The notes under the pieces: model-generated
Database searches by the model: none
Seen by the model: the letters and a program-made list of their open reading frames with translations, nothing else
What the model was told of the DNA's origin: nothing
Position numbers and translations under genes: made by a program
Origin: Allohahella marinimesophila
GTDB lineage: Bacteria; Pseudomonadota; Gammaproteobacteria; Pseudomonadales; Oleiphilaceae
Length of the DNA stretch: 64,000 nucleotides
NCBI RefSeq assembly: GCF_039538005.1
Contig: NZ_BAABBO010000001.1
Span: forward strand, 868,001 to 932,000
Direction of reading: 5' to 3'
Shown here: piece by piece, positions 27,402 to 36,105 of the stretch
Numbering within the stretch: position 1 is the stretch's first letter
How the letters are laid out: each line of letters begins with the position of its first letter

Positions 27402-27893
27402 ATGAAGTACCTGCGTAATTTCAACCAGAAGCTGCAGGATGTCAGGCATCAGAAGAAACTGACCCAGGAAGATGTGGCCATGATGTGCGCCGTGCCTGAA
27501 AGCCTTGTGCGGAATTGGGAGGCTCTGGAAGAGGGACGGCGGGAATATCCGGATGTCGATCAGTTGATCGACTTCTGCGTGAAGGCTTCAGTGCCATTGG
27601 AGGTGTTGCTGGACCTGGATACCAGTGCTGGTACAGAACGGCAACTCGTCTTGCCCGGTCTGGACAGCGAGGACGACGATGATCCAGCCACGCGAATGCT
27701 TGGCGCGCTGGCCGAACTAGGCGAAGAGCTGGAAAGCCGCTTGCCAGCGGAAGATGAACGGGAATTATTGAAGCGCTACCGCCAATGTGACGATGAAAAG
27801 CGGACCTTCATCATGCAGATGTTACCGCGGAGCTCGAAGCCAGCTGCCAAGGCTGCTGCAAGTCAGACCAAGGGCAAGTCATCCCGCCATTAA
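27402..27893 (+). CDS. Small HTH (XRE/Cro-like) domain protein
   Basis: Protein of 163 residues with an N-terminal helix-turn-helix (about 8-60: LQDVRHQKKLTQEDVAMMC and ESLVRNWE), as in XRE-family regulators. A middle region is very acidic (LDSEDDDDPATR). The C-terminal helical stretch ends in a Lys/Ser/Ala-rich tail. It is likely a DNA-binding regulator, but the targets are unknown. GGGAG precedes the ATG. Confidence 0.75.
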   Translation: MKYLRNFNQKLQDVRHQKKLTQEDVAMMCAVPESLVRNWEALEEGRREYPDVDQLIDFCVKASVPLEVLLDLDTSAGTERQLVLPGLDSEDDDDPATRMLGALAELGEELESRLPAEDERELLKRYRQCDDEKRTFIMQMLPRSSKPAAKAAASQTKGKSSRH

Positions 27894-27931
27894 AAAAATC
27901 GCCGCGCAGCAACTGGTGCCGGGCGGCGATT
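27892..27931 (-). terminator. Rho-independent terminator after galU
   Basis: On the minus strand a 9-bp stem AATCGCCGC/GCGGCGATT (arms at 27923-27931 and 27897-27905) is followed by a run of T. It ends the galU transcript about 40 bases past the stop codon. It lies just beyond the stop of the convergent HTH gene and lacks a T run in that direction. Confidence 0.85.
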
Positions 27932-27971
27932 CCATATCGGCCACGCTGAGCGCGGCCAGCTTCCAGCGCGA

Positions 27972-28811
27972 CTAGTTCCTGCCTTGCTTGTAGTAGTTCT
28001 CATAGACATGATTCGTCGCTTCGACGAAGCCTTCTATGGAACCACAGTCAAAGCGGCGCCCCTTGAATTTATAGGCCAGTACGCAGCCGTCTTTAGCCTG
28101 CTGCAACAAGGCATCCGTAATCTGGACTTCGCCATTCTTGCCGGGCTTGGTTTTACGAATGATGTCAAAAATGTCCGGCGTAAGAATGTAGCGCCCAATG
28201 ATGGCGTAGCGGCTAGGGGCATCTTCCTTCTTCGGCTTTTCTACCATGTCAGTGACCCTGAACAGGCCATCCTTCATCGGTTCGCCAGCGATGACACCAT
28301 ACTTGTGAACTTCGTCCTCAGGCACTTCCTGAATGGCGACGATGCTGCAGCGGAACTGGTTGTACAGCTTGGTCATCTGCGCAAGCACAGAAGGCCCGCC
28401 ATCGTCGACCAGACACAGATCATCTGCCAGCACGACAGCGAATGGATTGTCGCCAATCAATGTCTGGCCAGAAAGGATGGCATGACCCAGGCCGAGCATT
28501 TCATTCTGCCGGGTAAAGGTGAATTTGTTGTTGTTGATCAGACTGCGAATGGTCGTGAGCAACTCTTCCTTGCCTGAACCCTTGATCTGATGCTCGAGTT
28601 CATAGGAGTAATCGAAATGATCTGCGATGGAGCGCTTGCCGCGTCCGGTCACAAAACCGAAGTTATCGATACCGGCTTCGACCGCTTCCTCAACACCGTA
28701 TTGAACCAGTGGCTTGTTGACGATGGGCAGCATTTCCTTGGGCATTGCCTTGGTAGCAGGCAGAAAGCGTGTGCCGTAACCGGCTACCGGGAAGAGACAT
28801 TTCTTGATCAT
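27972..28811 (-). CDS. galU: UTP-glucose-1-phosphate uridylyltransferase GalU
   Basis: Makes UDP-glucose from UTP and glucose-1-phosphate for polysaccharide and LPS synthesis; 279 residues. The nucleotide-binding signature is PVAGYGTRFLPATKAMPKEM at the N terminus. Other motifs are GLGHAIL, FAVVLADDL and VEKPKKEDAPS. The ATG at 28811 has AAGGAG 5 bases upstream; a GTG two codons earlier overlaps that site. Confidence 0.97.
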   Translation of the reverse strand: MIKKCLFPVAGYGTRFLPATKAMPKEMLPIVNKPLVQYGVEEAVEAGIDNFGFVTGRGKRSIADHFDYSYELEHQIKGSGKEELLTTIRSLINNNKFTFTRQNEMLGLGHAILSGQTLIGDNPFAVVLADDLCLVDDGGPSVLAQMTKLYNQFRCSIVAIQEVPEDEVHKYGVIAGEPMKDGLFRVTDMVEKPKKEDAPSRYAIIGRYILTPDIFDIIRKTKPGKNGEVQITDALLQQAKDGCVLAYKFKGRRFDCGSIEGFVEATNHVYENYYKQGRN

Positions 28812-28943
28812 AATCACTCCTTGTTGATGGATTCAGTGTATATCAGTTGGAAAGGCTTAAAAACATGAATACGGTCTGGACGAGACGATTTCTCAGGCGA
28901 GGGCAGTATTGTTCTGGTGCTGACTACTCTCATGGGTGCGTGA

Positions 28944-29579
28944 TCAGGACCCAAGCAGATGTGGCCGCAGTATGCCGAGCTTGAGAATCGCAGCGACTGA
29001 CAGCGCGTCGCTCATACTGCCGTTCATGGCCATGGTCCAGGCCTCGACGAAGGGCAGGCGCTTTACGGTGAGCTGTTCGGTAGGGTCGGGAGTGGGCGCG
29101 GCATGAGTCAGGCCTTCAGCGAGATACACCACCCCGACTTCATCGGTCACGCAGTTGCTGGTATGCAGGCGAACCAGCTCCGTATATCGCTCAGCAGAGA
29201 GGCCGGTTTCCTCGGTCAGCTCCCTCGCGGCACCGTCGAGCAGCCTCCGCTGCTGCTCATCCGCCGTCTGCTCCAGGCCAGCCGTTTTCACGCCCCCCAT
29301 GGGCACTTCCCAGGACCAGGCGTCTAGCGGATAGCGAAGTTGACCGACGAGCCAGATATGATTGTCTTCATCGAGTGGAATGATGCCTACGGCGGTGTTG
29401 TGCATGTGCACGAGGCCATAGATGGTATCCACGCCCGTCGGTGCAGTGACCTCATGATGCTCGACCCGGATCCATGGGTTGTCATACACCACCGCCTGAC
29501 TGCGGCGGGTCCATCGCGATGCCTTGGCGTTACTGTTTTCCGAATCGTGTTCCAAGCTATTCCCTGACTTACTGCCCAT
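28944..29579 (-). CDS. Nudix hydrolase (ADP-ribose pyrophosphatase-like)
   Basis: Protein of 211 residues with a Nudix domain. It includes WSWEVPMGG and a box ending AARELTEETGL, preceded by an unusually long loop (GLEQTADEQQRRLLDG) compared with the standard spacing. The order of motifs resembles NudF/ADP-ribose pyrophosphatases. It probably cleaves a nucleoside diphosphate linked to another moiety. The ATG overlaps the end of the upstream lytic transglycosylase gene. Confidence 0.85.
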   Translation of the reverse strand: MGSKSGNSLEHDSENSNAKASRWTRRSQAVVYDNPWIRVEHHEVTAPTGVDTIYGLVHMHNTAVGIIPLDEDNHIWLVGQLRYPLDAWSWEVPMGGVKTAGLEQTADEQQRRLLDGAARELTEETGLSAERYTELVRLHTSNCVTDEVGVVYLAEGLTHAAPTPDPTEQLTVKRLPFVEAWTMAMNGSMSDALSVAAILKLGILRPHLLGS

Positions 29580-30183
29580 TGACGAACCAGTATTTTTCCC
29601 AGCGATCAAACACCTTCACAGGATACTTTATCCTGCCATAACTGCCATTGTATCGCGCCAGCGCCTCAGTCAGGTTCCCTTTCGAGCGCTCGATATAATG
29701 CCGGAGAATCGTGCAGCCGTAGCGAAGGTTGGTCGCCATATCCATGAGATTGTCATCAGGACGGCCGATTTCCTTTTTCCAGAATGGCATCACCTGCATC
29801 GCGCCCTGGGCACCAACGCTTGAAATCGCGAAGCGGTCGAACAGACTTTCGACGTGAATGACGGCGAGCACGAGCTCAGGGCTAAGGTTGGCTTTGGTGG
29901 CTTCAAGGTGAACCAGCTTCAGAAACTGGAGCCGCTCTTCATGGTCTTTGACGTAACGAGACAGCCGGGAAGACATGTCGACAAGCCAGACCTCGGCAGC
30001 GAAGCGATCGGGAAAGCTGGCCGCATCGTTGACGGTCTGGCGAAGTGCTGATGCCAATTCAGGATCAGGCTGTTGTGCCGAAGCGTGCGCTTCGAGGCCG
30101 ACGACCGCGAGCGCCAGCACGCTCAAAACGCAGGCACGAAACCACGCAGCACTACTTCGACTGCCCTTCGGCTGCCGCGTCAT
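29569..30183 (-). CDS. Lytic transglycosylase (SLT domain)
   Basis: Periplasmic murein lytic enzyme of 204 residues. A basic N terminus and hydrophobic segment (ACVLSVLALAVVGLEAHA) form a signal peptide. The SLT core has the catalytic Glu in AVIHVESLFD, then GAQGAMQVMP, DMATNLRYGCTIL and ALARYNGSYG. The ATG at 30183 lies inside the end of proS. A longer frame from 30246 would overlap proS by about 95 bases and place the signal peptide too far in. Confidence 0.9.
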   Translation of the reverse strand: MTRQPKGSRSSAAWFRACVLSVLALAVVGLEAHASAQQPDPELASALRQTVNDAASFPDRFAAEVWLVDMSSRLSRYVKDHEERLQFLKLVHLEATKANLSPELVLAVIHVESLFDRFAISSVGAQGAMQVMPFWKKEIGRPDDNLMDMATNLRYGCTILRHYIERSKGNLTEALARYNGSYGRIKYPVKVFDRWEKYWFVNGQ

Positions 30184-31966
30184 CCACGATAAGACGCTCG
30201 CCCGTTTTTGGATGGGCGAGAGCTGTTTGAAGAAAGTTGAGAGCATTATCGACCGCGATACTCCGGTTTTCAGTGTCGTTGCGCTGTCTATATTCTATCT
30301 CATTTTCAGCCAGGCCCCTGTCTCCGATTGTAACTCTGTGTGGGATGCCAAGTAGCTCTGCGTCAGCGAACTTGACGCCGGGTCGCTCGTTGCGGTCGTC
30401 GAGCAGAACGTCATAGCCTCGAGCGCGTAGCTGGCTGTACAGATCGTCACTGAAGGTGCGAACCGGCTCTGATTTCTGATAGTTGAGCGGAATCAATACG
30501 ATAGTGAAGGGCGCCAGCGCCTCTGGCCAGATGATCCCGGCCTCGTCATGATTCTGCTCGATGGCTGCCGCGACGATGCGGCTGACGCCTATACCATAGC
30601 AACCCATGGTCATGACGACCTTCTTGCCATTTTCGTTCAGCACGGAGGCATTCATGGCCTGTGAATATTTGTCACCAAGCTTGAAGATATGCCCGACTTC
30701 GATACCGCGCTTGATATCGAGGGTGCCCTTGCCATCAGGACTTGGGTCGCCGCTCACGACATTCCGAATATCGGCGACTGTGAAATCCTCACCGACATCC
30801 CGCTTCCAGTTGAGATTGGTGCAGTGACGTCCTTCTTCGTTCGCTCCGGCAGTGAACAAGGGAATGACTGCGGCAGAGCGGTCGACAATGAGGGGGATGC
30901 CTTTCGCCTTGAGCGACTGGGGGCCAATCGAGCCTGGCTTGCAGCCGATCGCCTTTTCGATGACGGCTTCATCAGCCATCGTCAGCGGGGTGAGCACTTC
31001 ATCGAGCTTCTCTGCTTTGACAGCGTTCAGACTGTGATCACCGCGGAGGCACAGGGCCACAAGGCCGCCCTCGGCGCCTTCGACCAGGAGCGTCTTGACC
31101 GTAGCCGAAGGGCTGACGTTCAGCAGCTTTGACACTTCATCGATACTACTGACGCCCGGCGTAGACACAGACTCGGCCGCAGGCATGCCGCTACTGTCGA
31201 TGTGGCCGGTAAAGGCGTCAGTGCACAGTTCGCCCTCAGGCCCCACCGCAAGTGCCTCGGCCTTCTCAATATTGGCGGCATACTCAGAGCCGCTGCTGAA
31301 CACGATATCGTCTTCGCCGCTGTCGGCCAGCACATGGAATTCGTGCGAGGCGGAGCCACCGATACTGCCGCTATCTGCTTGAACCGCACGGTAGCGCAAG
31401 CTCAGGCGGTCGAAGATGGCCGAGTAGGCCTGGTACATGATGTCGTAGGTGTCGTCCAGGCTTTGCTGGTCGACGTGAAAGCTGTAGGCATCCTTCATCA
31501 GAAACTCGCGCGCGCGCATCACACCAAAGCGGGGTCTGCGTTCGTCACGAAACTTGGTCTGGATCTGAAAGAAGTTGGCAGGCAGCTGCTTGTATGAGTG
31601 CAACTCGTTGCGCATATGGTCCGTGATGACTTCTTCGTGTGTCGGGCCGACACAGAATTCGCGCTGATGTCGATCTTTCAGGCGCAGTAACTCGTCACCG
31701 AAGTTGGACCAGCGTCCGGATTCCTGCCACAGCTCGGCAGGTTGAATGCCTGGCATCAGGACCTCCTGAGCACCGGCCTTTTCCATCTCGTCACGAACGA
31801 TGGCTTCGACCTTTCGCAGCACGCGCAGACCCAGGGGCAGCCAGGTATAGAGTCCGGCGGCGACCTTGCGGATCATGCCAGCTTTGAGCATCAGCTGATG
31901 GCTGATGACCTCTGCGTCGGCGGGTGTTTCTTTCTGGGTGGCGATCAGGTATTGGCTAGCCTTCAT
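30152..31966 (-). CDS. proS: Prolyl-tRNA synthetase ProS
   Basis: Class II synthetase of the bacterial type, 604 residues. Motif 2 (FRDERRPRFGVMRAREFLMKD) and motif 3 (YGIGVSRIVAAAIEQNHD) flank an editing (INS) domain of about 180 residues. An anticodon-binding domain ends the protein. ASQYLIATQKETPADAE is the usual N terminus. It is probably co-transcribed with the downstream transglycosylase gene. Confidence 0.97.
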   Translation of the reverse strand: MKASQYLIATQKETPADAEVISHQLMLKAGMIRKVAAGLYTWLPLGLRVLRKVEAIVRDEMEKAGAQEVLMPGIQPAELWQESGRWSNFGDELLRLKDRHQREFCVGPTHEEVITDHMRNELHSYKQLPANFFQIQTKFRDERRPRFGVMRAREFLMKDAYSFHVDQQSLDDTYDIMYQAYSAIFDRLSLRYRAVQADSGSIGGSASHEFHVLADSGEDDIVFSSGSEYAANIEKAEALAVGPEGELCTDAFTGHIDSSGMPAAESVSTPGVSSIDEVSKLLNVSPSATVKTLLVEGAEGGLVALCLRGDHSLNAVKAEKLDEVLTPLTMADEAVIEKAIGCKPGSIGPQSLKAKGIPLIVDRSAAVIPLFTAGANEEGRHCTNLNWKRDVGEDFTVADIRNVVSGDPSPDGKGTLDIKRGIEVGHIFKLGDKYSQAMNASVLNENGKKVVMTMGCYGIGVSRIVAAAIEQNHDEAGIIWPEALAPFTIVLIPLNYQKSEPVRTFSDDLYSQLRARGYDVLLDDRNERPGVKFADAELLGIPHRVTIGDRGLAENEIEYRQRNDTENRSIAVDNALNFLQTALAHPKTGERLIVDDAAAEGQSK

Positions 31967-32062
31967 ATGATGTCGTCTGCTGCATGCGAATTGGGGTCGT
32001 GTGTCTGATTAAATGCTCATTTGAATTGCATTCTAGTGAGCCAGCGCCCTGACTACAACGGC

Positions 32063-33100
32063 TCAGTCGAGTACGGCTTTCAGAGCCTTGTCCAGGGTCG
32101 GGTAGTCGAATTCGAAGCCAAGCGCTTCGACGGCCTTCGGTGTGGCCTGCTGGCCGGTCAGCAGCAAGCGCGACATCTCGCCGAAACCAAGCTTCAAAGC
32201 GAAGGCGGGCAGGGGCAGTATCGCCGGACGATGCAGAGTGGCGCCAAGCGTCTTTGCAAAGTCGGCGTTACGCCTGGTGTCCGGCGCGCACGCGAGCATC
32301 GGACCGGAAAATCGCTCGTCCTCGAGCGCGGTCAATATCAGTTTGCAGAGGTCGCTGACATGAATCCAGGGCATCCAGTGCTGACCGTCACCAATCGGGC
32401 CGCCGAGACCAAAACGAAATGGTGGCACCAGGCGCTTGAGAAAGCCTTCGAGCTTGCCGCGAGTGCTGCGACCGAGTACCGGTGCAATACGTGGAATGAA
32501 AACCCGTATGCCCAGTTTTTCCGCCTGCAACGCCGCCTGCTCCCAGTCGGCACACATCTCATGCTGGAACTCTGGGTGCGGTGCCGTGTCGTCAGTCACC
32601 GGTCTGTCGCCCTGAGCGCCGTAAAAACCAACGGCCGACGCAGAGACCAGCACGCGGGGCCGGGTGTCGCGTGTGGTCAGCCAGCCAATGAGCTGTTCTG
32701 TGGTGTGAATTCTGCTGTCGCGGAGCACCTGCTTGCGCGAGTCGCTCCAGCGCTTGTCAGCGATGCCGGCACCTGCCAGATTGATGACCGCTTCAGGCGC
32801 AGCCAGGTCGCTCAGCTGGTCGAGCCGGTCGATGCACAGAATGCCATGGCGTTGGCTGGCTGCAAGCGATCGAACATCAGTCGTCACCAGCGGTGAAATT
32901 GATACGTCGAGATCGGAAAACTGTCTGGTGAACTGCTTGACCGCATCATCAGGGTTGCGCGTGAGCACGCTGACCAGCAGCCTCCCGCCTTCAGAAGATG
33001 TGCCCGAACCGGTTTTTCCACGGAGCAGCCTGTCGATGAGGTGGGTGCCGACGAAGCCGGTACCGCCCGTGAGAAGCACGTGTGTCAAGGCATCGTTCAT
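32063..33100 (-). CDS. TIGR01777-like NAD-dependent epimerase/dehydratase family protein
   Basis: Protein of 345 residues of the YfcH/SulA-like SDR family. The Gly-rich loop is LLTGGTGFVGTHL, with NLAGAGIADKRW, SASAVGFYG and GPIGDGQHWMPWIHVSDL as family signatures. A C-terminal domain typical of DUF1731 is present (LGFEFDYPTLDKAL). The function is unknown. The start codon overlaps the CbiX-like gene stop by 4 bases, so the two form an operon. Confidence 0.9.
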   Translation of the reverse strand: MNDALTHVLLTGGTGFVGTHLIDRLLRGKTGSGTSSEGGRLLVSVLTRNPDDAVKQFTRQFSDLDVSISPLVTTDVRSLAASQRHGILCIDRLDQLSDLAAPEAVINLAGAGIADKRWSDSRKQVLRDSRIHTTEQLIGWLTTRDTRPRVLVSASAVGFYGAQGDRPVTDDTAPHPEFQHEMCADWEQAALQAEKLGIRVFIPRIAPVLGRSTRGKLEGFLKRLVPPFRFGLGGPIGDGQHWMPWIHVSDLCKLILTALEDERFSGPMLACAPDTRRNADFAKTLGATLHRPAILPLPAFALKLGFGEMSRLLLTGQQATPKAVEALGFEFDYPTLDKALKAVLD

Positions 33101-33480
33101 GACCCGGACTCCTTGATGCTGTCCTGAATGATGTCCGCGACGGCATTGAAGAAGCTCGGGTGGCTGCCTACCGGTGGCAGAAGGGTAAGGCTTACAGGCA
33201 ACTGCTTCTCCAGTTCCTGGATCATCGCGGGTACGTCCTCACGCAGGTGGCGACCAGCGGCAAAGAAGAGCGGCAATATTGCAATCGACTTTGCGCCAGC
33301 TTCGACGGCGCTGGCCACAGCCTGATCGAGTGTCGGCTCGCTCAGTTCCATATAGGCGAGGGTGGTCGGGTGTTCAGCGGGCAGGTCCTTCAACACAGCT
33401 TCGTGGAGGGCTTCGAACGGCTGGGCCCAAAGCGGGTCGCGGCTACCGTGTGCCATCAGGATGGTATGATCAATTGTCAT
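33097..33480 (-). CDS. Class II chelatase, CbiX/SirB-like
   Basis: Small chelatase-type protein of 127 residues. MAHGSRDPLW near the N terminus contains the metal-site His, and LPLFFAAGRHLREDVP holds the second His. Single-domain CbiX/SirB proteins insert cobalt, nickel or iron into sirohydrochlorin. No cobalamin or siroheme genes are nearby, so the metal and pathway are undetermined. The ATG at 33480 lies 6 bases after GAGG. Confidence 0.85.
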   Translation of the reverse strand: MTIDHTILMAHGSRDPLWAQPFEALHEAVLKDLPAEHPTTLAYMELSEPTLDQAVASAVEAGAKSIAILPLFFAAGRHLREDVPAMIQELEKQLPVSLTLLPPVGSHPSFFNAVADIIQDSIKESGS

Positions 33481-33560
33481 GTCTTGCCTCGTACAGGAGT
33501 TGAAAGGCATTTAGGCCGAGAGTCCGTCAGCCGGCCCTGATAATACGAATGAGGTAGGGT

Positions 33561-34001
33561 ATGTGGTCAGCCGATGAGATTCTAAGATACTGGTTCCACG
33601 ATAGGGAATCATCTGCACGTGCGCTTCGCCGGCGATTTTCTGGAATGGTCCTGCTGGCCAGTGAGGGCACATTCGATGACTGGGCGGCCCGACCCGAAGG
33701 CACTCTAGCGCTAATCCTGCTTCTGCACTTCGTTCAGAACAGCATGTTTGCCAACACGGTGCTTGAGAACAATTATCTGCCCAGGGTGGAAAAATTGTGT
33801 CTGCAGGCCGTGGAGCGGGGCCAGGACCGATCACTGGATGATTTTCAACGGGCGCACATATATGTGGCCATGATGTCGAGCAGGCCTGCCAAAGTTCGGC
33901 AGCAGGGCCGGGCGCTGTTTGACGGGATGAAGGACCATCTGACCCCGGAGCAACTGGCCATGCTGCAGACGGCCGCTGAGCAGGGTACGCTGACGGTGTG
34001 A
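33561..34001 (+). CDS. DUF924-like protein
   Basis: Protein of 146 residues, shorter than the usual ~180 of DUF924/COG3803. The N-terminal ILRYWF and the region WAARPEGTLALILLLHF fit the family. The otherwise conserved D-Q-F-x-R-N motif is replaced by HFVQN. Its role is unknown. A short hairpin overlaps its stop codon. Confidence 0.7.
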   Translation: MWSADEILRYWFHDRESSARALRRRFSGMVLLASEGTFDDWAARPEGTLALILLLHFVQNSMFANTVLENNYLPRVEKLCLQAVERGQDRSLDDFQRAHIYVAMMSSRPAKVRQQGRALFDGMKDHLTPEQLAMLQTAAEQGTLTV

Positions 34002-34017
34002 AGCTGCGTTCAGCTTC
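34000..34017 (+). terminator. Weak hairpin overlapping the stop of the DUF924-like gene
   Basis: Perfect 7-bp inverted repeat GAAGCTG-CGTT-CAGCTTC. It has no T run, so it is at best a pause or processing element. Confidence 0.35.
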
Positions 34018-34054
34018 TCATGACGGACATGTGGACTAAAGCACATCAGGAGGC

Positions 34055-34083
34055 TTGCAAAGCGAATAACAGCTCCCTATACT
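34055..34083 (+). promoter_or_regulatory. Promoter upstream of tRNA-Gly
   Basis: TTGCAA (34055-34060) and TATACT (34078-34083) are 17 bases apart, followed by GCGCCCTC. The tRNA begins about 80 bases after the expected start, so the primary transcript would carry an unusually long 5' leader. Confidence 0.7.
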
Positions 34084-34169
34084 GCGCCCTCACTGGTTCG
34101 CGGGCTGTTTAAGCTTAGCCGGATCAGCGTGTTACGGCGTAGAGCATTGCCGTCGCATGACCACATTTT

Positions 34170-34244
34170 GCGGGAATAGCTCAGTGGTAGAGCACAACCT
34201 TGCCAAGGTTGGGGTCGCGAGTTCGAATCTCGTTTCCCGCTCCA
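34170..34244 (+). tRNA. tRNA-Gly (anticodon GCC)
   Basis: Complete cloverleaf of 75 bases with encoded CCA. The acceptor is GCGGGAA/TTCCCGC. The anticodon stem CAACC/GGTTG with loop TTGCCAA gives anticodon GCC. Confidence 0.97.
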
Positions 34245-34303
34245 GATCTTCCGAATACTCCTCATGGCCCAGGCCACTACCAGATCTTCATGCCGAGCTG
34301 TCG

Positions 34304-35335
34304 CTAGACTGCTGTCGCCGTGATGATGGCCCGTTTCGGTGCCGGATAACCCTCTATAGTTCGCGTTGGATCATCTGGCGAAAGAAAATCCCGCAGTGAC
34401 TGAAATCGCATCCATGGTGTCGCCCGCTGTTCTTCGACGGTCGTCGTACTGACGTCACATAGCCTCACGTTCTTCAAGCCGCATCGCCTCAGCCAAAGCA
34501 TCAGCATCTCGGGCGAGGGGATGAACCAGACATTCCGCATCTGCGCATAGCGATCCTCTGGCATCAGCACAGTCTGTGCGTCGCCATCGACTACGAGTGT
34601 CTCGATGACCAGCTGACCCCCGGGTCGCAGCGCGCTCTTGAGTTCGTTGATGTGGTTCAGTGGCTCTTTCCGGTGGTAGAGCACGCCCATCGACAGCACA
34701 GTGTCGAACAGTCGACTACGCTGGCCGGACTGTGCAGGCAAATCTTCCGAACGCATTGGGAGGTAGAACACCGGCTCGTCCGGCATGAAGTGCTTGAGTG
34801 CAGCGAACTGGTACAGAAATTTTATGGAAGGGTCGACACCCACCACCAGGCTGGCGCCAGCACCACGTGCGCGCCAGCAGTGGTAACCACTGCCGCAGCC
34901 CACGTCCAGAATCGCACGCCCCTTCAGTGGGTCGAGCCATGGCTCGAGCCGCTGCCATTTCCAGTCGGAATGCCATTCCGTGTCGATAAAGACATCGAAC
35001 AGCCTGAACGGACCCTTGCGCCAGGGATGTAGCCCGTCGAGCGCTGCCGTGAGCTGTTCTTTGAGTGCCGGAGACGGCGGCTGCTGAGTGCTCAGCGATA
35101 CGACTGGATCATTCAGCCTGCTGGTGATCGGGCCGTCTATGGCCAATGCCTGCAAGGCATCCATCGCAGCCTGCCAGGCCACCTGATCGCCATGATCACG
35201 CTGGGCTATGAAGGCCGCTGCCGCATCACGATAGCACTCGGCGATCTCGTCGTCAGCGCGTCGAGACAGCGCCTCGAAAGCAGGCAGAAGCAAGCGATCG
35301 TAGAAGCTGGTGTAGTTCGCCCAGGGCTTGCTCAT
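34304..35335 (-). CDS. cmoB: tRNA U34 carboxymethyltransferase CmoB
   Basis: Uses carboxy-SAM made by CmoA to convert 5-hydroxyuridine to cmo5U at the wobble base of certain tRNAs. The protein has 343 residues. Motifs include WHSDWKWQRLEPWLDPLKGR, ILDVGCGSGYHCWRARG, SMGVLYHRKEPL and ELMLWLRRCGL-like sequences. The ATG at 35335 overlaps the cmoA stop by 4 bases; a longer frame exists but would run further into cmoA. Confidence 0.95.
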   Translation of the reverse strand: MSKPWANYTSFYDRLLLPAFEALSRRADDEIAECYRDAAAAFIAQRDHGDQVAWQAAMDALQALAIDGPITSRLNDPVVSLSTQQPPSPALKEQLTAALDGLHPWRKGPFRLFDVFIDTEWHSDWKWQRLEPWLDPLKGRAILDVGCGSGYHCWRARGAGASLVVGVDPSIKFLYQFAALKHFMPDEPVFYLPMRSEDLPAQSGQRSRLFDTVLSMGVLYHRKEPLNHINELKSALRPGGQLVIETLVVDGDAQTVLMPEDRYAQMRNVWFIPSPEMLMLWLRRCGLKNVRLCDVSTTTVEEQRATPWMRFQSLRDFLSPDDPTRTIEGYPAPKRAIITATAV

Positions 35336-36105
35336 CTGATGGCCAGAAAGGCGCTGAAGTTGAGGCAGCGAAAGCACTCGGTCACCTGGCTGAAGCCAGC
35401 ATCCTTCAGCCGACTGATGTGAGTCTCCGAGCTTTCAGGTAACAGCACGGCTTCGAGGGCCGCCCGTTTTGCCGCAATTTCAAGTTCCGAGTAGCCGCGA
35501 CTCCGCTTGAAGCGTTCGTGAATTTCAATCATGAGTCGATCGACTTCACTGTCGTCATAGCGGATTTTTTCCGCCAGGAAGAAGGCGCCCCCCGGCTGCA
35601 GCGAGTCGTAGAGTCTGCCGAGCAGGGCGGGACGTTTCTCGGGTGGAACGAACTGCAGGGTAAAATTCGATACAATGAACTCACTGGGCTCATAGCGATG
35701 CTCGCAGATGTCGGCTTCCAGCAGCTCGATCATGGCAGCCGCTTCGGCGTCACGCAGCACATTCTGCCGGCAACGTGTCAGCATCGCGGCTGAATTGTCG
35801 AGGCCGACGATACGAGCGGTCTTATCATTGCCGTGGCGCTTCATGCCCTGGGCGATAGCCAGCGCAGATGCGCCGAGGGAGCAACCCAGATCGTAACACC
35901 GTGCGCCCTGGCCAGCATGTCGCCCTGCCAGAAGCGTGATGAGCTCGAGCATGAGCGAATAGCCAGGCACAGAGCGGTTGATCATGTCATGAAAGACGTG
36001 CGCAACCGTTTCGTTGAAGCGGAAAGGGGCTACCGAAGCAGCGGGCGCTGCATCATCTTGATTATTGGAACCTGCGTCGACGGACCGGTAAATTTCGTCT
36101 CTCAA
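35332..36105 (-). CDS. cmoA: Carboxy-S-adenosyl-L-methionine synthase CmoA
   Basis: Makes carboxy-SAM from SAM and prephenate for CmoB; 257 residues. Conserved segments are FRFNETVAHVFHDM, RSVPGYSLML, CYDLGCSLGASALAI and FTLQFVPPEKR. Its start overlaps the stop of the upstream receiver-domain gene by 4 bases, giving a three-gene coupled unit of receiver protein, cmoA and cmoB. Confidence 0.95.
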   Translation of the reverse strand: MRDEIYRSVDAGSNNQDDAAPAASVAPFRFNETVAHVFHDMINRSVPGYSLMLELITLLAGRHAGQGARCYDLGCSLGASALAIAQGMKRHGNDKTARIVGLDNSAAMLTRCRQNVLRDAEAAAMIELLEADICEHRYEPSEFIVSNFTLQFVPPEKRPALLGRLYDSLQPGGAFFLAEKIRYDDSEVDRLMIEIHERFKRSRGYSELEIAAKRAALEAVLLPESSETHISRLKDAGFSQVTECFRCLNFSAFLAIR

